64,000 nt of DNA from Acidobacteriota bacterium (lineage in GTDB: Bacteria > Acidobacteriota > Vicinamibacteria > Vicinamibacterales > UBA2999): contig JAUYQQ010000008.1 in assembly GCA_030697165.1 (NCBI GenBank), positions 67,001 to 131,000 of the forward strand, given 5' to 3'. Position 1 is the stretch's first letter. Every line of letters starts with the position of its first letter. Positions 25,322 through 33,010 of the stretch are shown in pieces. The notes beneath the pieces are model-generated. The model was not told where the DNA came from. It was given only the letters and a program-made list of their open reading frames with translations, and made no database searches. The position numbers and the translations under genes were made by a program.

Positions 25322-26536
25322 TTGGAATCAGCCCTCCCGATTGTGCTCGCCCTGGTGTTCGGCTTTACCGCCGGGTGGCTGCTGGCGTCTCGTTCCCGCG
25401 TTTCCCAGGACACCCATCTGCGCGAGTCGTTCGCGTCGCTCGCGGCCGCCACGCTCAAGTCGAGCACCGACGAGTTCATCAAGCTGGCCGACCAGAAGAT
25501 CGGCAACGTCCACAAGGAAGCGACCATCGACCTGACGCGCCGCCAGCAGGAACTGGGCTCGCTGGTGGCGCCGATCAAGGACACGCTGATCCAGGTCGAC
25601 GCCAAGCTGAAGGAGGTCGAGAAGAGCCGCGTCGACGACAGCGCCAGCATGCGGACCATGCTGAGCCTGGTCGGCCAGACGCAGCAGCAACTGCAACAGG
25701 AGACCCAGAACCTGGTGCGCGCGCTGCGCTCACCCGGCGTGCGCGGCCGCTGGGGCGAGGTGCAGTTGCGCAAGGTCGTCGAGCTCGCGGGCATGATGTC
25801 GCACTGCGACTTCGACGAGCAGCCAACCATCTTCACCGAATCGGGCCGGCTGCGGCCCGACATGATCATCAACCTGCCCGGCGGCCGCTCGATCGTCGTC
25901 GACGCCAAGGCGCCGCTCGAGGCGTTTCTCGACGCCCAGAGCGCGACCGACGATGGCGTGCGCAGCGGCAAGCTGGCCGACCACGTGCGCCAGGTGAAAG
26001 ACCACGTCACGAAGCTCGGCGCCAAGACCTACTGGGACCAGTTTCCGGCATCGCCCGAGATGGTGGTGCTGTTCCTGCCGGCCGAGGCTATTTACATGGC
26101 CGCGCTCGAGCAGGACGCGCTGCTGATCGACTACGGCGTGACGCGAAACGTGATCATCGCCAGCCCCCTGACCCTGATTGCGCTGCTAAGGGCCGCGGCC
26201 TTCGGTTGGAAGCAGGAGCGGCTGACCCTTAACGCCGAAGAGATCAGCCGGCTTGGAAAGCACCTGCACGATAGTGTAGCGACCATGGCGGAGCATCTTG
26301 AAGACCTGCGCAAGCGGATGGACGGCACGTTCGCGACCTTCAACAAGGTGGTTGGCTCGTTCGAGAGCAATGTTCTTGTGAAGGCCCGCCGGTTCCGCGA
26401 GCTCGGGGCGGGCAGCGCCAAGGAGATTCCGTTAATCGATCCGCTCGAGACGGTGGCGCGCAAACTCGACGCGCCGACACAACAGGGCCTACTGGACCAC
26501 GAAGCAACCGAAACTACCACAGGAGAGCGTTCATGA
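25322..26536 (+). CDS. rmuC: RmuC-family DNA recombination protein
   Basis: 404 residues, membrane-anchored by an N-terminal helix (LPIVLALVFGFTAGWLLA). A long coiled coil follows (about 40-130), then the conserved nuclease-like core: RSPGVRGRWGEVQLRKVVEL, MIINLPGGRSIVVDAKAPLE and YWDQFPASPEMVVLFLP. RmuC proteins limit inversions at short inverted repeats in E. coli. That is notable in a region full of inverted repeats, although the link here is only suggestive. The start is TTG at 25322; no better start precedes the helix. The stop overlaps the TPR gene start by 4 bp. Confidence 0.92.
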   Translation: MESALPIVLALVFGFTAGWLLASRSRVSQDTHLRESFASLAAATLKSSTDEFIKLADQKIGNVHKEATIDLTRRQQELGSLVAPIKDTLIQVDAKLKEVEKSRVDDSASMRTMLSLVGQTQQQLQQETQNLVRALRSPGVRGRWGEVQLRKVVELAGMMSHCDFDEQPTIFTESGRLRPDMIINLPGGRSIVVDAKAPLEAFLDAQSATDDGVRSGKLADHVRQVKDHVTKLGAKTYWDQFPASPEMVVLFLPAEAIYMAALEQDALLIDYGVTRNVIIASPLTLIALLRAAAFGWKQERLTLNAEEISRLGKHLHDSVATMAEHLEDLRKRMDGTFATFNKVVGSFESNVLVKARRFRELGAGSAKEIPLIDPLETVARKLDAPTQQGLLDHEATETTTGERS

Positions 26537-27453
26537 AGCGACTTGCGTTTGCCCTCGCCGCGATTGTTGCGGCCTCTGCGATCACCCTGCCCGCCCAGGG
26601 CGGCAAGCCCGAAGCCACGTCGCTGGCCGGCCAGCCGCTGATGGTGCCGGCCACGATTCCGAACCAGCAGAAGCTCGACGCCGACCTGGCGCAGGCCGAA
26701 AAGACGCTGGCGGCCAATCCCAAGGATGCCGAGGCCATCATCTGGGTCGGGCGCCGGCTGGGCTACCTCTGGCGATACAACGAGGCGATCGCCATGTTCA
26801 CCAAGGGCATCGAGCTGCACCCGAACAATCCCAAGATGTACCGGCATCGGGGTCACCGGTACATCACGGTTCGCCAATTTGCCAAGGCGCAAGCCGACTT
26901 CGAGAAGGCGGCGCAGTTGTTCAAGGGTCAGCCCGACGAGATCGAGCCCGATGGCGCTCCTAACCCCGCCGGCCAGCCGCGCAGCACGCTGCAGTTCAAC
27001 ACCTGGTATCACCTCGCGCTCGCGCGCTATTTGCAGGGCGACAATGCCGGGGCGCACGACGCCTGGGTCGAGTGCATGAAGGTGTCGAACAATGACGACT
27101 CGATCGTGGCCACCAGCGACTGGATGTGGATGACGCTGATGCGCCTGAACCGCAAGGCCGAGGCGGCCAAGGTGCTGGACCGCATCACGCCGAAGATGGA
27201 CATCCTCGAGAACGCGGCTTATCACCGGCGGCTCCTGATGTACAAGGGCCTCGAGAAGCCGGAGGCGCTGCTGAACACGGACACGCCGGAACCGTTGCAG
27301 ATTGCCACGCAGGGCTATGGCGTCGCGAACTACTACTTGGTGACGGGTGATGCCACGCGCGCGCGGCAGGTCCTCACCACCATCGTCTCTGGCACCGCCT
27401 GGAACGCCTTCGGCTACATTGCGGCCGAGGCGGACCTGCACCGCATGAAGTAG
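26533..27453 (+). CDS. Exported TPR protein
   Basis: 306 residues with a signal peptide (KRLAFALAAIVAASAITLPA). The TPR-type repeats are DADLAQAEKTLAANPKDAEA, NEAIAMFTKGIELHPNNPKM and AKAQADFEKAAQLFKG. The later part contains further helical pairs (WYHLALARYLQGDNAGAHDA). It is probably a periplasmic protein-protein adaptor. The ATG at 26533 overlaps the rmuC stop (ATGA), so the two are translationally coupled, an odd pairing since RmuC acts on DNA. A 12-bp-stem hairpin lies 6 bp after the stop. Confidence 0.8.
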   Translation: MKRLAFALAAIVAASAITLPAQGGKPEATSLAGQPLMVPATIPNQQKLDADLAQAEKTLAANPKDAEAIIWVGRRLGYLWRYNEAIAMFTKGIELHPNNPKMYRHRGHRYITVRQFAKAQADFEKAAQLFKGQPDEIEPDGAPNPAGQPRSTLQFNTWYHLALARYLQGDNAGAHDAWVECMKVSNNDDSIVATSDWMWMTLMRLNRKAEAAKVLDRITPKMDILENAAYHRRLLMYKGLEKPEALLNTDTPEPLQIATQGYGVANYYLVTGDATRARQVLTTIVSGTAWNAFGYIAAEADLHRMK

Positions 27454-27458
27454 CGCCA

Positions 27459-27486
27459 GAAGGCCGGGACTTCAGTCCCGGCCTTC
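27459..27486. terminator. Perfect 12-bp hairpin after the TPR gene
   Basis: GAAGGCCGGGAC, loop TTCA, GTCCCGGCCTTC. Very stable and placed 6 bp after the stop codon, so it can act as a terminator, but no T-run follows (ACCAAAA). Its ACTTCAGT tip resembles the ACTAAAGT tip at 18505-18524, suggesting a dispersed palindrome class. Confidence 0.65.
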
Positions 27487-27601
27487 ACCAAAATGGTCGG
27501 CCGCTGACATTTTTGTACGCGCCGGGCAACCCGTGGCGCCCGTATCTGCCTGACAACGAAGCACATGTGGGCGAGGAACGCGGCTTGCAATCCTTCCCCA
27601 C

Positions 27602-28288
27602 ATGGCATTGCTGGAGCGTATTGGCGTCGCCTGCCCGATTCTTGGCGAACGCGCCGCCTTCCTGGATTGGCTGAGCGCTGCCGGCTACGAACCCGTACCG
27701 ATGCTCGACCTCGACGTGCTGGCGCGCGACCTGTCCACCCGCCCGGTCGAGGCACTCATTGCCGATGTCGCGCTCGTGCCGGTGGTCGACCTGCCGCGGC
27801 TCATTCGCATCCTGGGCGCCAACCGGCCACTGCTCGTCGTCGGCGAGCCCGCCAAGTCCCTTGAGGCCGTGCCGCGCGATGTCACGTGGATCGATCGGCC
27901 GATCAGCCGCGACAACTTTCTGCTGTCGGTCGCCCTCGCGCTGGCTGAGGGCCGGCCGGCGCGCCGGTCGCCGCGCAAGCGGGTGCCGCGGCTGATGTCG
28001 CAAATCGACGGCGTGTCCTCGAAGGTGATGGATGTCAGCAGCGAGGGCGTGCGCCTGGAAGTGACCGGCGCCGCGCCCTCGGTGTTGCCGCCCTACTTCA
28101 CGCTCAAGGTGAATGCCTTCGGCATTGCCACCCGCGTGAAGCGCGTGTGGGTGGCCTCGCCGGCACAGGGCTCGCTGTGGTGCGGCGGCATCATCGAGCG
28201 CGGCCAGCCGGCCAAGACCGAGGCATCCTGGCTGCGCTTCATCGACACGGCGCCGACGACCGGCGACATCACCATGCGGCAGTCGTAG
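27602..28288 (+). CDS. Receiver-like plus PilZ domain protein
   Basis: 228 residues. Residues 1-115 have the alternating helix/strand pattern of a receiver domain (GERAAFLDWLSAAGYEPVPM, then EALIADVALVPVVDL, where the central Asp is present as ADV). The normal acidic triad is incomplete, so phosphorylation is uncertain. The C-terminal PilZ domain (about 120-225) has a basic lead-in (ARRSPRKRVPR) and the DVSSEGVRLE motif, the usual cyclic-di-GMP binding elements. It probably responds to c-di-GMP, perhaps in motility or surface behaviour. The start is ATG at 27602; it stands alone between opposing genes. Confidence 0.8.
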   Translation: MALLERIGVACPILGERAAFLDWLSAAGYEPVPMLDLDVLARDLSTRPVEALIADVALVPVVDLPRLIRILGANRPLLVVGEPAKSLEAVPRDVTWIDRPISRDNFLLSVALALAEGRPARRSPRKRVPRLMSQIDGVSSKVMDVSSEGVRLEVTGAAPSVLPPYFTLKVNAFGIATRVKRVWVASPAQGSLWCGGIIERGQPAKTEASWLRFIDTAPTTGDITMRQS

Positions 28289-28311
28289 GCCGCGGCCCTC
28301 GACCGTCGCGG

Positions 28312-29070
28312 TTACTTCGGCACCTTGTCCTTCGACTTCTCGTCCCACTCGATCGAACCCTTGCCTGACGGCTCGAGTTCCATAAGGGCGTTCGACACGC
28401 GATCGGTCCGCAGCGCGCGGGGCGCGGTCGCCAGGTACGACACTTCATCCTCGGCCGAGGTGCGCAGCTCGTACTTCACCTTGTAGCGGCGCAGCACTTC
28501 CTCGATCTTCGGCCGCAGGCTCTGGGTCTTGTCGCCAAACTTGATCTGCAGCTCGAAGATGCGGGTCTGCGGCTCGAAGCCCTCGATCACCCACAGGCAG
28601 GCGGTGATGAACACCGTGCCGATGGCCGCCAGCCCATACAGGCCGACCCCCGAGGCCAGGCCCACCGACAGCGCACACAGCATGACCACCGCGTCCTTGG
28701 GATCGTCGATTCTGGAACGGTAGCGAATCAGGTTAGCCGCGCCGACGATGCCGAACGCGCGCGCGAGACTGGCGCCCACCACCAGCATGATCAGGGCGCC
28801 GACGACGGCGAGGATGATCTGGGTTTGCACCACGGCCGGCTGGCGTTCGGGAGTGCCGGCGCGCTTTGGGCGCAACGCCAGGATGGTGCCGAGCAATGCT
28901 GCCAGCGGGAGTCGGACGACCGAGGCCTGGAGTTCCTCCTGGAGGTTGTCCATGACTCCCGGCAGGTCGACAGCCTGCTGGGCCGGTGGCGCGGTTGGCA
29001 ACTGCTCCTGGGCGAGCACGCCGACCGGCAACACGAGCAAGTAGACGATTACGAGGACGATTCTGGTCAT
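28312..29070 (-). CDS. DUF4956 membrane protein
   Basis: 252 residues: signal or first helix (RIVLVIVYLLVLPVGVLA), then three to four membrane segments (about 50-65, 85-110 and 130-165), and a soluble C-terminal domain (about 175-250). The block SLARAFGIVGAANLIRYRSR, followed by DPKDAVVMLCALSVGLASG, is the DUF4956 hallmark. This family frequently accompanies CotH-like kinases and VTC polyphosphate polymerases. Here its ATG (29070) overlaps the stop of a secreted kinase-like gene (ATGA), as the last gene of a four-gene coupled operon. Confidence 0.85.
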   Translation of the reverse strand: MTRIVLVIVYLLVLPVGVLAQEQLPTAPPAQQAVDLPGVMDNLQEELQASVVRLPLAALLGTILALRPKRAGTPERQPAVVQTQIILAVVGALIMLVVGASLARAFGIVGAANLIRYRSRIDDPKDAVVMLCALSVGLASGVGLYGLAAIGTVFITACLWVIEGFEPQTRIFELQIKFGDKTQSLRPKIEEVLRRYKVKYELRTSAEDEVSYLATAPRALRTDRVSNALMELEPSGKGSIEWDEKSKDKVPK

Positions 29071-30020
29071 GATTGATTCACCGTGTCCGCTTGCAAGGCA
29101 AGCCCCTCCTGGATTTTCGATTTGATCTTGCGGATATACCGCGCGCTGACGTCGTCAGGCATGGCTGCCGCCGCGAAGACGTCGGACCACTGCCTGTCGG
29201 TGATGCGAGAGAGCAACTGCGTGATCCACACCACATCGGCCGGCGTGAGGTCTTCGAGCAGGTGCCGGCGCCGGGCGTGGTAGTCGAGCTGGACCCGGCC
29301 GTCCTGCACGCCGACAATGAAGTCCTGGCTCTCGTAGCCGTCGACCCGATTGCGGTTGCCCAGCGGCCACGCGGTCTTGCCGAACGACGCCCCAAGGTCC
29401 TGGACGACGAACCAGCGCTCGCTGCCGGTGGCGGAGGTCAGCGCGTAGATCTTGTTGTTGCTGGTCTTCAGGTCCCAGTTGTTAATCAGCAGGTTGGCGA
29501 GAAGCAGGCCCTTCAACTCGCGCGTCCCCTTGAACGGGTTGTCGGTCCATGACCACTCGCCGACGGTGACGTGATCCGAGTCGAGGCGAAAACGGCCGGG
29601 CAGGGGCGTGTCCTCTGGACCGTTCGTGAGCCGCCACCCGGAAACGAAGTAGACGATCGGCTGTTGAAAACCAATCGCCCACAGCACCCGGCTGGCGATC
29701 AGTTCGGGCTGGGCTTCTTCACCGGTCTTCACGTCCCACCGGCGCCCTTCGGGATCGACGACATCGTAACCGCCGCTGTACCCAACGTCGTCAATGGCCT
29801 GGAACTGGTAGTCCACGTCAGGCGAGGGCAGCAAGTCCTGGCCGCCGCGCCCCCAACGCAGGTCGCGAGCGGCTACGTCGCCGGGGTCCTGCCAGAGTTC
29901 GCGGATCCCGGCCGTCGCCGGCTCGAGCGGGGCGGGGCCCGGTCCAGTGAGGACAACGGCCACGACGGCGCCCGCGATCATGGCGACGGCCAGCCGCACG
30001 GATGAGGGCGGCACCGTCAT
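29067..30020 (-). CDS. Exported protein with atypical-kinase-like motifs
   Basis: 317 residues with an N-terminal signal or anchor (VAMIAGAVVAVVLTG). I know no named family, but motif order fits an atypical kinase fold (HipA/Fam20/CotH-like): Lys98 in RRWDVKTGEE (ATP lysine), Glu106 in QPELIASRVL (helix C), the loop LLINNWDLKTSNNKIY with Asp183 and Asn188, like HRDxKxxN, and VVQDLGASFG with Asp208, like DFG. If correct, it would phosphorylate proteins or cell-surface polymers outside the cytoplasm, or be a pseudoenzyme. It overlaps both neighbours by 4 bp: a metallophosphatase upstream and DUF4956 downstream. Start ATG at 30020. Confidence 0.6.
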   Translation of the reverse strand: MTVPPSSVRLAVAMIAGAVVAVVLTGPGPAPLEPATAGIRELWQDPGDVAARDLRWGRGGQDLLPSPDVDYQFQAIDDVGYSGGYDVVDPEGRRWDVKTGEEAQPELIASRVLWAIGFQQPIVYFVSGWRLTNGPEDTPLPGRFRLDSDHVTVGEWSWTDNPFKGTRELKGLLLANLLINNWDLKTSNNKIYALTSATGSERWFVVQDLGASFGKTAWPLGNRNRVDGYESQDFIVGVQDGRVQLDYHARRRHLLEDLTPADVVWITQLLSRITDRQWSDVFAAAAMPDDVSARYIRKIKSKIQEGLALQADTVNQS

Positions 30021-30937
30021 GAGCTGCCAGCGGGTTTGGCCTGGCGGGTGATCTCGCCCGAGTCGACCACCTTGCCGCGTCGCGAAATGGCCTGGAACCG
30101 CATGACCTCGCCGTCGATCTCGACCACCATGTAGCTCTGCTCGGAGTCAAAGCCCTTGGCCGTGAGCGGGCCGATGCGAATGTCGCCGCTACGCAGCTTG
30201 GCGGAGCCCCCGGCGGTGAAGTAGTGAATGCCCTTCTGCGGCTTCAAGCGCTCATAGAAATGCTCGTGGCCCGCAAAGACCACATTCACGCCGTACTTGA
30301 TGAACAGGGGCTCGATGATCTCGCGCAAGTCAACCTCGGAGCCGTGACGGCCGCCCGACGAGTAGAGGGGATGGTGGAAGTAGGCAATCTTCCACTTCTC
30401 GTTCGACTCGCGCAGCGCGCGCTCGAGCCACGCCTGTTGGTCGCGGTCCATGTAGTTGCTGTCGAGCGCGAAGAACCGGACGTCCTTCTTCTGGTAGGTG
30501 TAGTAGCGCTGGCCGCCCATGCCGAACGGCTTGTAGTAGCGCTGGTTCGGATCGTCGTGGTTGCCGAGCGACGCGTGGAACTGGACGTTTGCCTCGAGCA
30601 GCGGCTGGTAGGGCCGTTCGAACTTGTTAGCGTAGTCTTGCGGCCGCTCTGACCCGTAGAGGTTGTCGCCGAGCATGATGGCGAACTCGTACGGGAACAC
30701 CTGGCGCGACTTCCAGGCCTGCGCCGCCACCTCGAACTGCGCCCGGTCGCCGGTGCCGGTGTCGCCGAGCACGAGAAACTTCACCGAATCCGTGCCGCCG
30801 GGCGGCCGGGTTTCGGTCACCGCCGACATCTGGGGGGTCGGCCGCTGGGGTGGCTCGGCCATCGTGGCCGCGACCGCCGTGGCCACGACCAGCAGCACCA
30901 ACGCCGGTGCAAATCTGCTCACACGGTCGTTGTTCAT
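30017..30937 (-). CDS. Exported metallophosphatase (purple acid phosphatase-like)
   Basis: 306 residues from ATG at 30937, with a signal peptide (APALVLLVVATAVAATMA). The dinuclear metal site is complete: FLVLGDTGTGD, FAIMLGDNLYG, ASLGNHDD, IAYFHHPLYSS and VFAGHEHFYER. The GNHD and GHxH pattern plus the overall length fit tartrate-resistant acid phosphatase-like enzymes. It acts on phosphomonoesters in the periplasm or outside. It overlaps the kinase-like gene by 4 bp, which pairs an exported phosphatase with an exported kinase candidate. A lipoprotein gene ends 13 bp upstream. Confidence 0.9.
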   Translation of the reverse strand: MNNDRVSRFAPALVLLVVATAVAATMAEPPQRPTPQMSAVTETRPPGGTDSVKFLVLGDTGTGDRAQFEVAAQAWKSRQVFPYEFAIMLGDNLYGSERPQDYANKFERPYQPLLEANVQFHASLGNHDDPNQRYYKPFGMGGQRYYTYQKKDVRFFALDSNYMDRDQQAWLERALRESNEKWKIAYFHHPLYSSGGRHGSEVDLREIIEPLFIKYGVNVVFAGHEHFYERLKPQKGIHYFTAGGSAKLRSGDIRIGPLTAKGFDSEQSYMVVEIDGEVMRFQAISRRGKVVDSGEITRQAKPAGSS

Positions 30938-30950
30938 CGCGCGTTCCACA

Positions 30951-31562
30951 TCAGCTGGGTATCGTCGGCACGACATCGCGCAGGATATCGACGATCAGGT
31001 TGGCTTTGACGTCCCTGAGAATCAGGCTGCGGCCGACGAGACGGTACTCGAGTTCGGGCGGCAGGTTGGGCAGCTTGCGGAGCAGGCCCGCCGGAAAGGT
31101 GGCAAGCGCGATCGTCGTCGGATAGACGGTGTTGACGTCCACCTTCATGTGCTTCGGCAACTCGTTGATGATGGCCTTGCGGTCGACGGCCGGGCGCCTC
31201 GCGAAGTCGTCCTGAACGATCTTGATGAAGTACGGCTGGTACTCCGGCGCGAACACCTCGCCGATCGTGGCGCCAGCGCGAAGCGTCTGGATGGCCTTGG
31301 CCAGCAACGCCTCGCGGTCCGAGATTTCTTGCGGATCGTCGGTGCGCTTCAGGTTCGGCACCTTGCCCTCGGCCTGGTGGTGGATCTCCAGGTACGCCTT
31401 GATCCGCTCCTGGAACTGCAGCGTCGCGGCGCCCTGCGCGTTGACGGCGGGCTGGCCGTCGGTTGCGTCGGCCACGGCCGAGCCCGCGTGTTCCTCGCGC
31501 TCGCAGCCGACGACAAGAACGGCACACGACAGGACCAACGCCGCGCTCCTCAGAATTCTCAT
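30951..31562 (-). CDS. Lipoprotein of unknown function, first gene of the kinase/phosphatase operon
   Basis: 203 residues from ATG at 31562. The lipoprotein signal is MRILRSAALVLSCAVLVVGC, lipid cysteine at 20. The mature part is mixed alpha/beta (ATLQFQERIKAYLEIHHQAE, then EYQPYFIKIVQDDFA and a closing RSLILRDVKANLIVDILRDV). I recognise no domain. The open frame extends upstream to 31736, but those codons are GC-rich with no signal for translation. It precedes the phosphatase gene by 13 bp and probably leads the operon. Confidence 0.72.
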   Translation of the reverse strand: MRILRSAALVLSCAVLVVGCEREEHAGSAVADATDGQPAVNAQGAATLQFQERIKAYLEIHHQAEGKVPNLKRTDDPQEISDREALLAKAIQTLRAGATIGEVFAPEYQPYFIKIVQDDFARRPAVDRKAIINELPKHMKVDVNTVYPTTIALATFPAGLLRKLPNLPPELEYRLVGRSLILRDVKANLIVDILRDVVPTIPS

Positions 31563-31739
31563 GGCAGCCACCTTGACTACAAGGGCTATGCCAGCCGTCC
31601 GGCTACCATTACGGGTGCTGTAACCCCAGCCGCACCGCAGGGCGCCGGGGCCGCGACCGGCCCCCTGCATCAGGATAGGCGACCCGCTGCCTAATCTGGC
31701 GCGCTCGCTACCCAGTCGGCACGGCCTGCTCGGCACCCC
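31563..31739. other. Intergenic region with a GC hairpin
   Basis: 177 bp upstream of the lipoprotein gene and downstream of the tetR relic. GGGGCCG-CGAC-CGGCCCC at 31647-31664 is a perfect 7-bp stem with an outer CAGG/CCTG pair, a terminator-like hairpin without a T-run. The operon promoter should lie between it and 31562, but I cannot identify one. Confidence 0.5.
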
Positions 31740-32130
31740 TCAGCGCTTCTTGCTCGGCTTCAAGTACGGCTTCAGCACGGCATCGAAGTCGGCGCGCATC
31801 CTCTGGGCGGCGGTGCCTTCCACGTGGTACGCCCACGACATCATCGACCCGGCCAGAATGGCCTCGACGGTCCTCGCCAGCCGGGTCGGGCTGGTGCCGC
31901 GCACCAGCTCGCCGGCCGCGACCGCGTCCCTGATCAGTGCCTGTAATTCCAGGCGCGAGGCCCGCGCCTGCGACACGAGGTGCTGGCGCAGATCCGGATC
32001 GGTGAGGTCGATCTGCAACTACGACAGGTTGCGCGCCAGGGCCTGCGGAGAGGTGGCAAGGCCGGACAGGCAGCGGCCGTAGGCCCGCAGGGCGGCCAGC
32101 GGCGACGGATGGGCCTTGCGGATTTGTCGC
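31740..32130 (-). pseudogene. tetR-family regulator relic, N-terminus lost and interrupted by TAG
   Basis: The 92-residue frame LQIDLTDPDLRQHLVSQARA, ending VLKPYLKPSKKR, is the ligand-binding half of a TetR-family repressor. In the same frame upstream, RAYGRCLSGLATSPQALARN continues the domain but is separated by an in-frame TAG (32019-32021). The DNA-binding helix-turn-helix (first ~80 residues) is absent; in its place the DNA belongs to a relic on the other strand. Not functional as a repressor. A short protein from the TTG after the stop is possible but unlikely. Confidence 0.75.
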
Positions 32131-32303
32131 CGGCCCGGACGGGCCCTCGACTGGCAGCACTTCAGCGAGAACGTGCAGCAGGTGATGGCGAAGTCGTGGG
32201 CCTCAACCGACACCATCCTGATGGGCCGCAAGACCTGGGAGTGACGGAATGCCGCCAGCTCGAGGGTGGTTGCGTGCTGGTCACTTACACGGTGCAGCAC
32301 TAG
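32128..32303 (+). pseudogene. Dihydrofolate reductase-family (RibD-C-like) relic with internal deletion
   Basis: LDWQHFSENVQQVMAKSWAS, then TDTILMGRKTWE and TGA (32242-32244), matches the region around residues 20-50 of DHFR-family proteins. In another frame, VTECRQLEGGCVLVTYTVQH then TAG at 32301 matches their C-terminus. About 100 residues between the parts and the N-terminal strand are missing. It lies divergently against the tetR relic, the usual arrangement of a regulator and its target, with both 5' ends removed. Confidence 0.65.
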
Positions 32304-33010
32304 GTCGCCAGGCGCACCTGGGCGACCGGCGCGGGACCCACACTCATGCGGTAGCCCATCCACGTGAGCAACAGCCCGGCGAGTTCGGTGACATACAGCA
32401 CCTCGACGTGTCCCATGCGGGTGGCCGTGCCGCCGATGCCGGGCAGGATCGCGCCGGTCGCGATCAGCACGTTGGCGTAGACACGATGCCGGGTCGCCGG
32501 ATCGGCGCTGTAACGGAGGGCCGAGAGAATGGCGCCGCCGATCAGGAACACTACCGCGTAGAGGTTGACGACGGGGCTGAAGCCACGGACCCACTGCCAC
32601 TCGAACACCCGCCCGGTGAGCCGGTGCCCCTCGACCTGCGCGTAGTCGATCGGCGACAGCAGGACGAACACCGACGCCACGATCACGTAGGTAATCAGCA
32701 GCGCGGTCAGCAGGTGCGCGGTTCGACGGCCGAGCAGCAGGTAGACGGTGCCCTGGGCGAGGGGGGCGCCGCCAAGCAGCGCCCCCGAGATGTACCACGC
32801 CCGAAAGGTCGGTTCGTTCCAGCCCACCAGCGTGGTGGCCGCTTCGGTGAAGGTCCCGATGCCGTAGGTCGCGATTCCGAGCGCCCACCACAGCAGGTGC
32901 AAACGTTCGGGGTGCTCGCGATAGCGCCGGAAGATCTCGAGCGCGAACGGCACGGCCAGGATGGTCGTGACGATCGGCACGTAGTGAACGAGCGAGGCCG
33001 AGGCGTTCAT
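32300..33010 (-). CDS. Seven-helix membrane protein of unknown function
   Basis: 236 residues, almost wholly hydrophobic, with about seven membrane helices (for example HYVPIVTTILAVPFALEIF, LHLLWWALGIATYGIGTF, AHLLTALLITYVIVASVFVL and VVNLYAVVFLIGGAILSAL). No catalytic motif recognised. Its start overlaps the TonB receptor stop (TAATG at 33010), so it is translationally coupled to that receptor. That suggests a role in the same uptake or sensing process. Its stop overlaps the DHFR-family relic stop on the other strand. Confidence 0.75.
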   Translation of the reverse strand: MNASASLVHYVPIVTTILAVPFALEIFRRYREHPERLHLLWWALGIATYGIGTFTEAATTLVGWNEPTFRAWYISGALLGGAPLAQGTVYLLLGRRTAHLLTALLITYVIVASVFVLLSPIDYAQVEGHRLTGRVFEWQWVRGFSPVVNLYAVVFLIGGAILSALRYSADPATRHRVYANVLIATGAILPGIGGTATRMGHVEVLYVTELAGLLLTWMGYRMSVGPAPVAQVRLAT

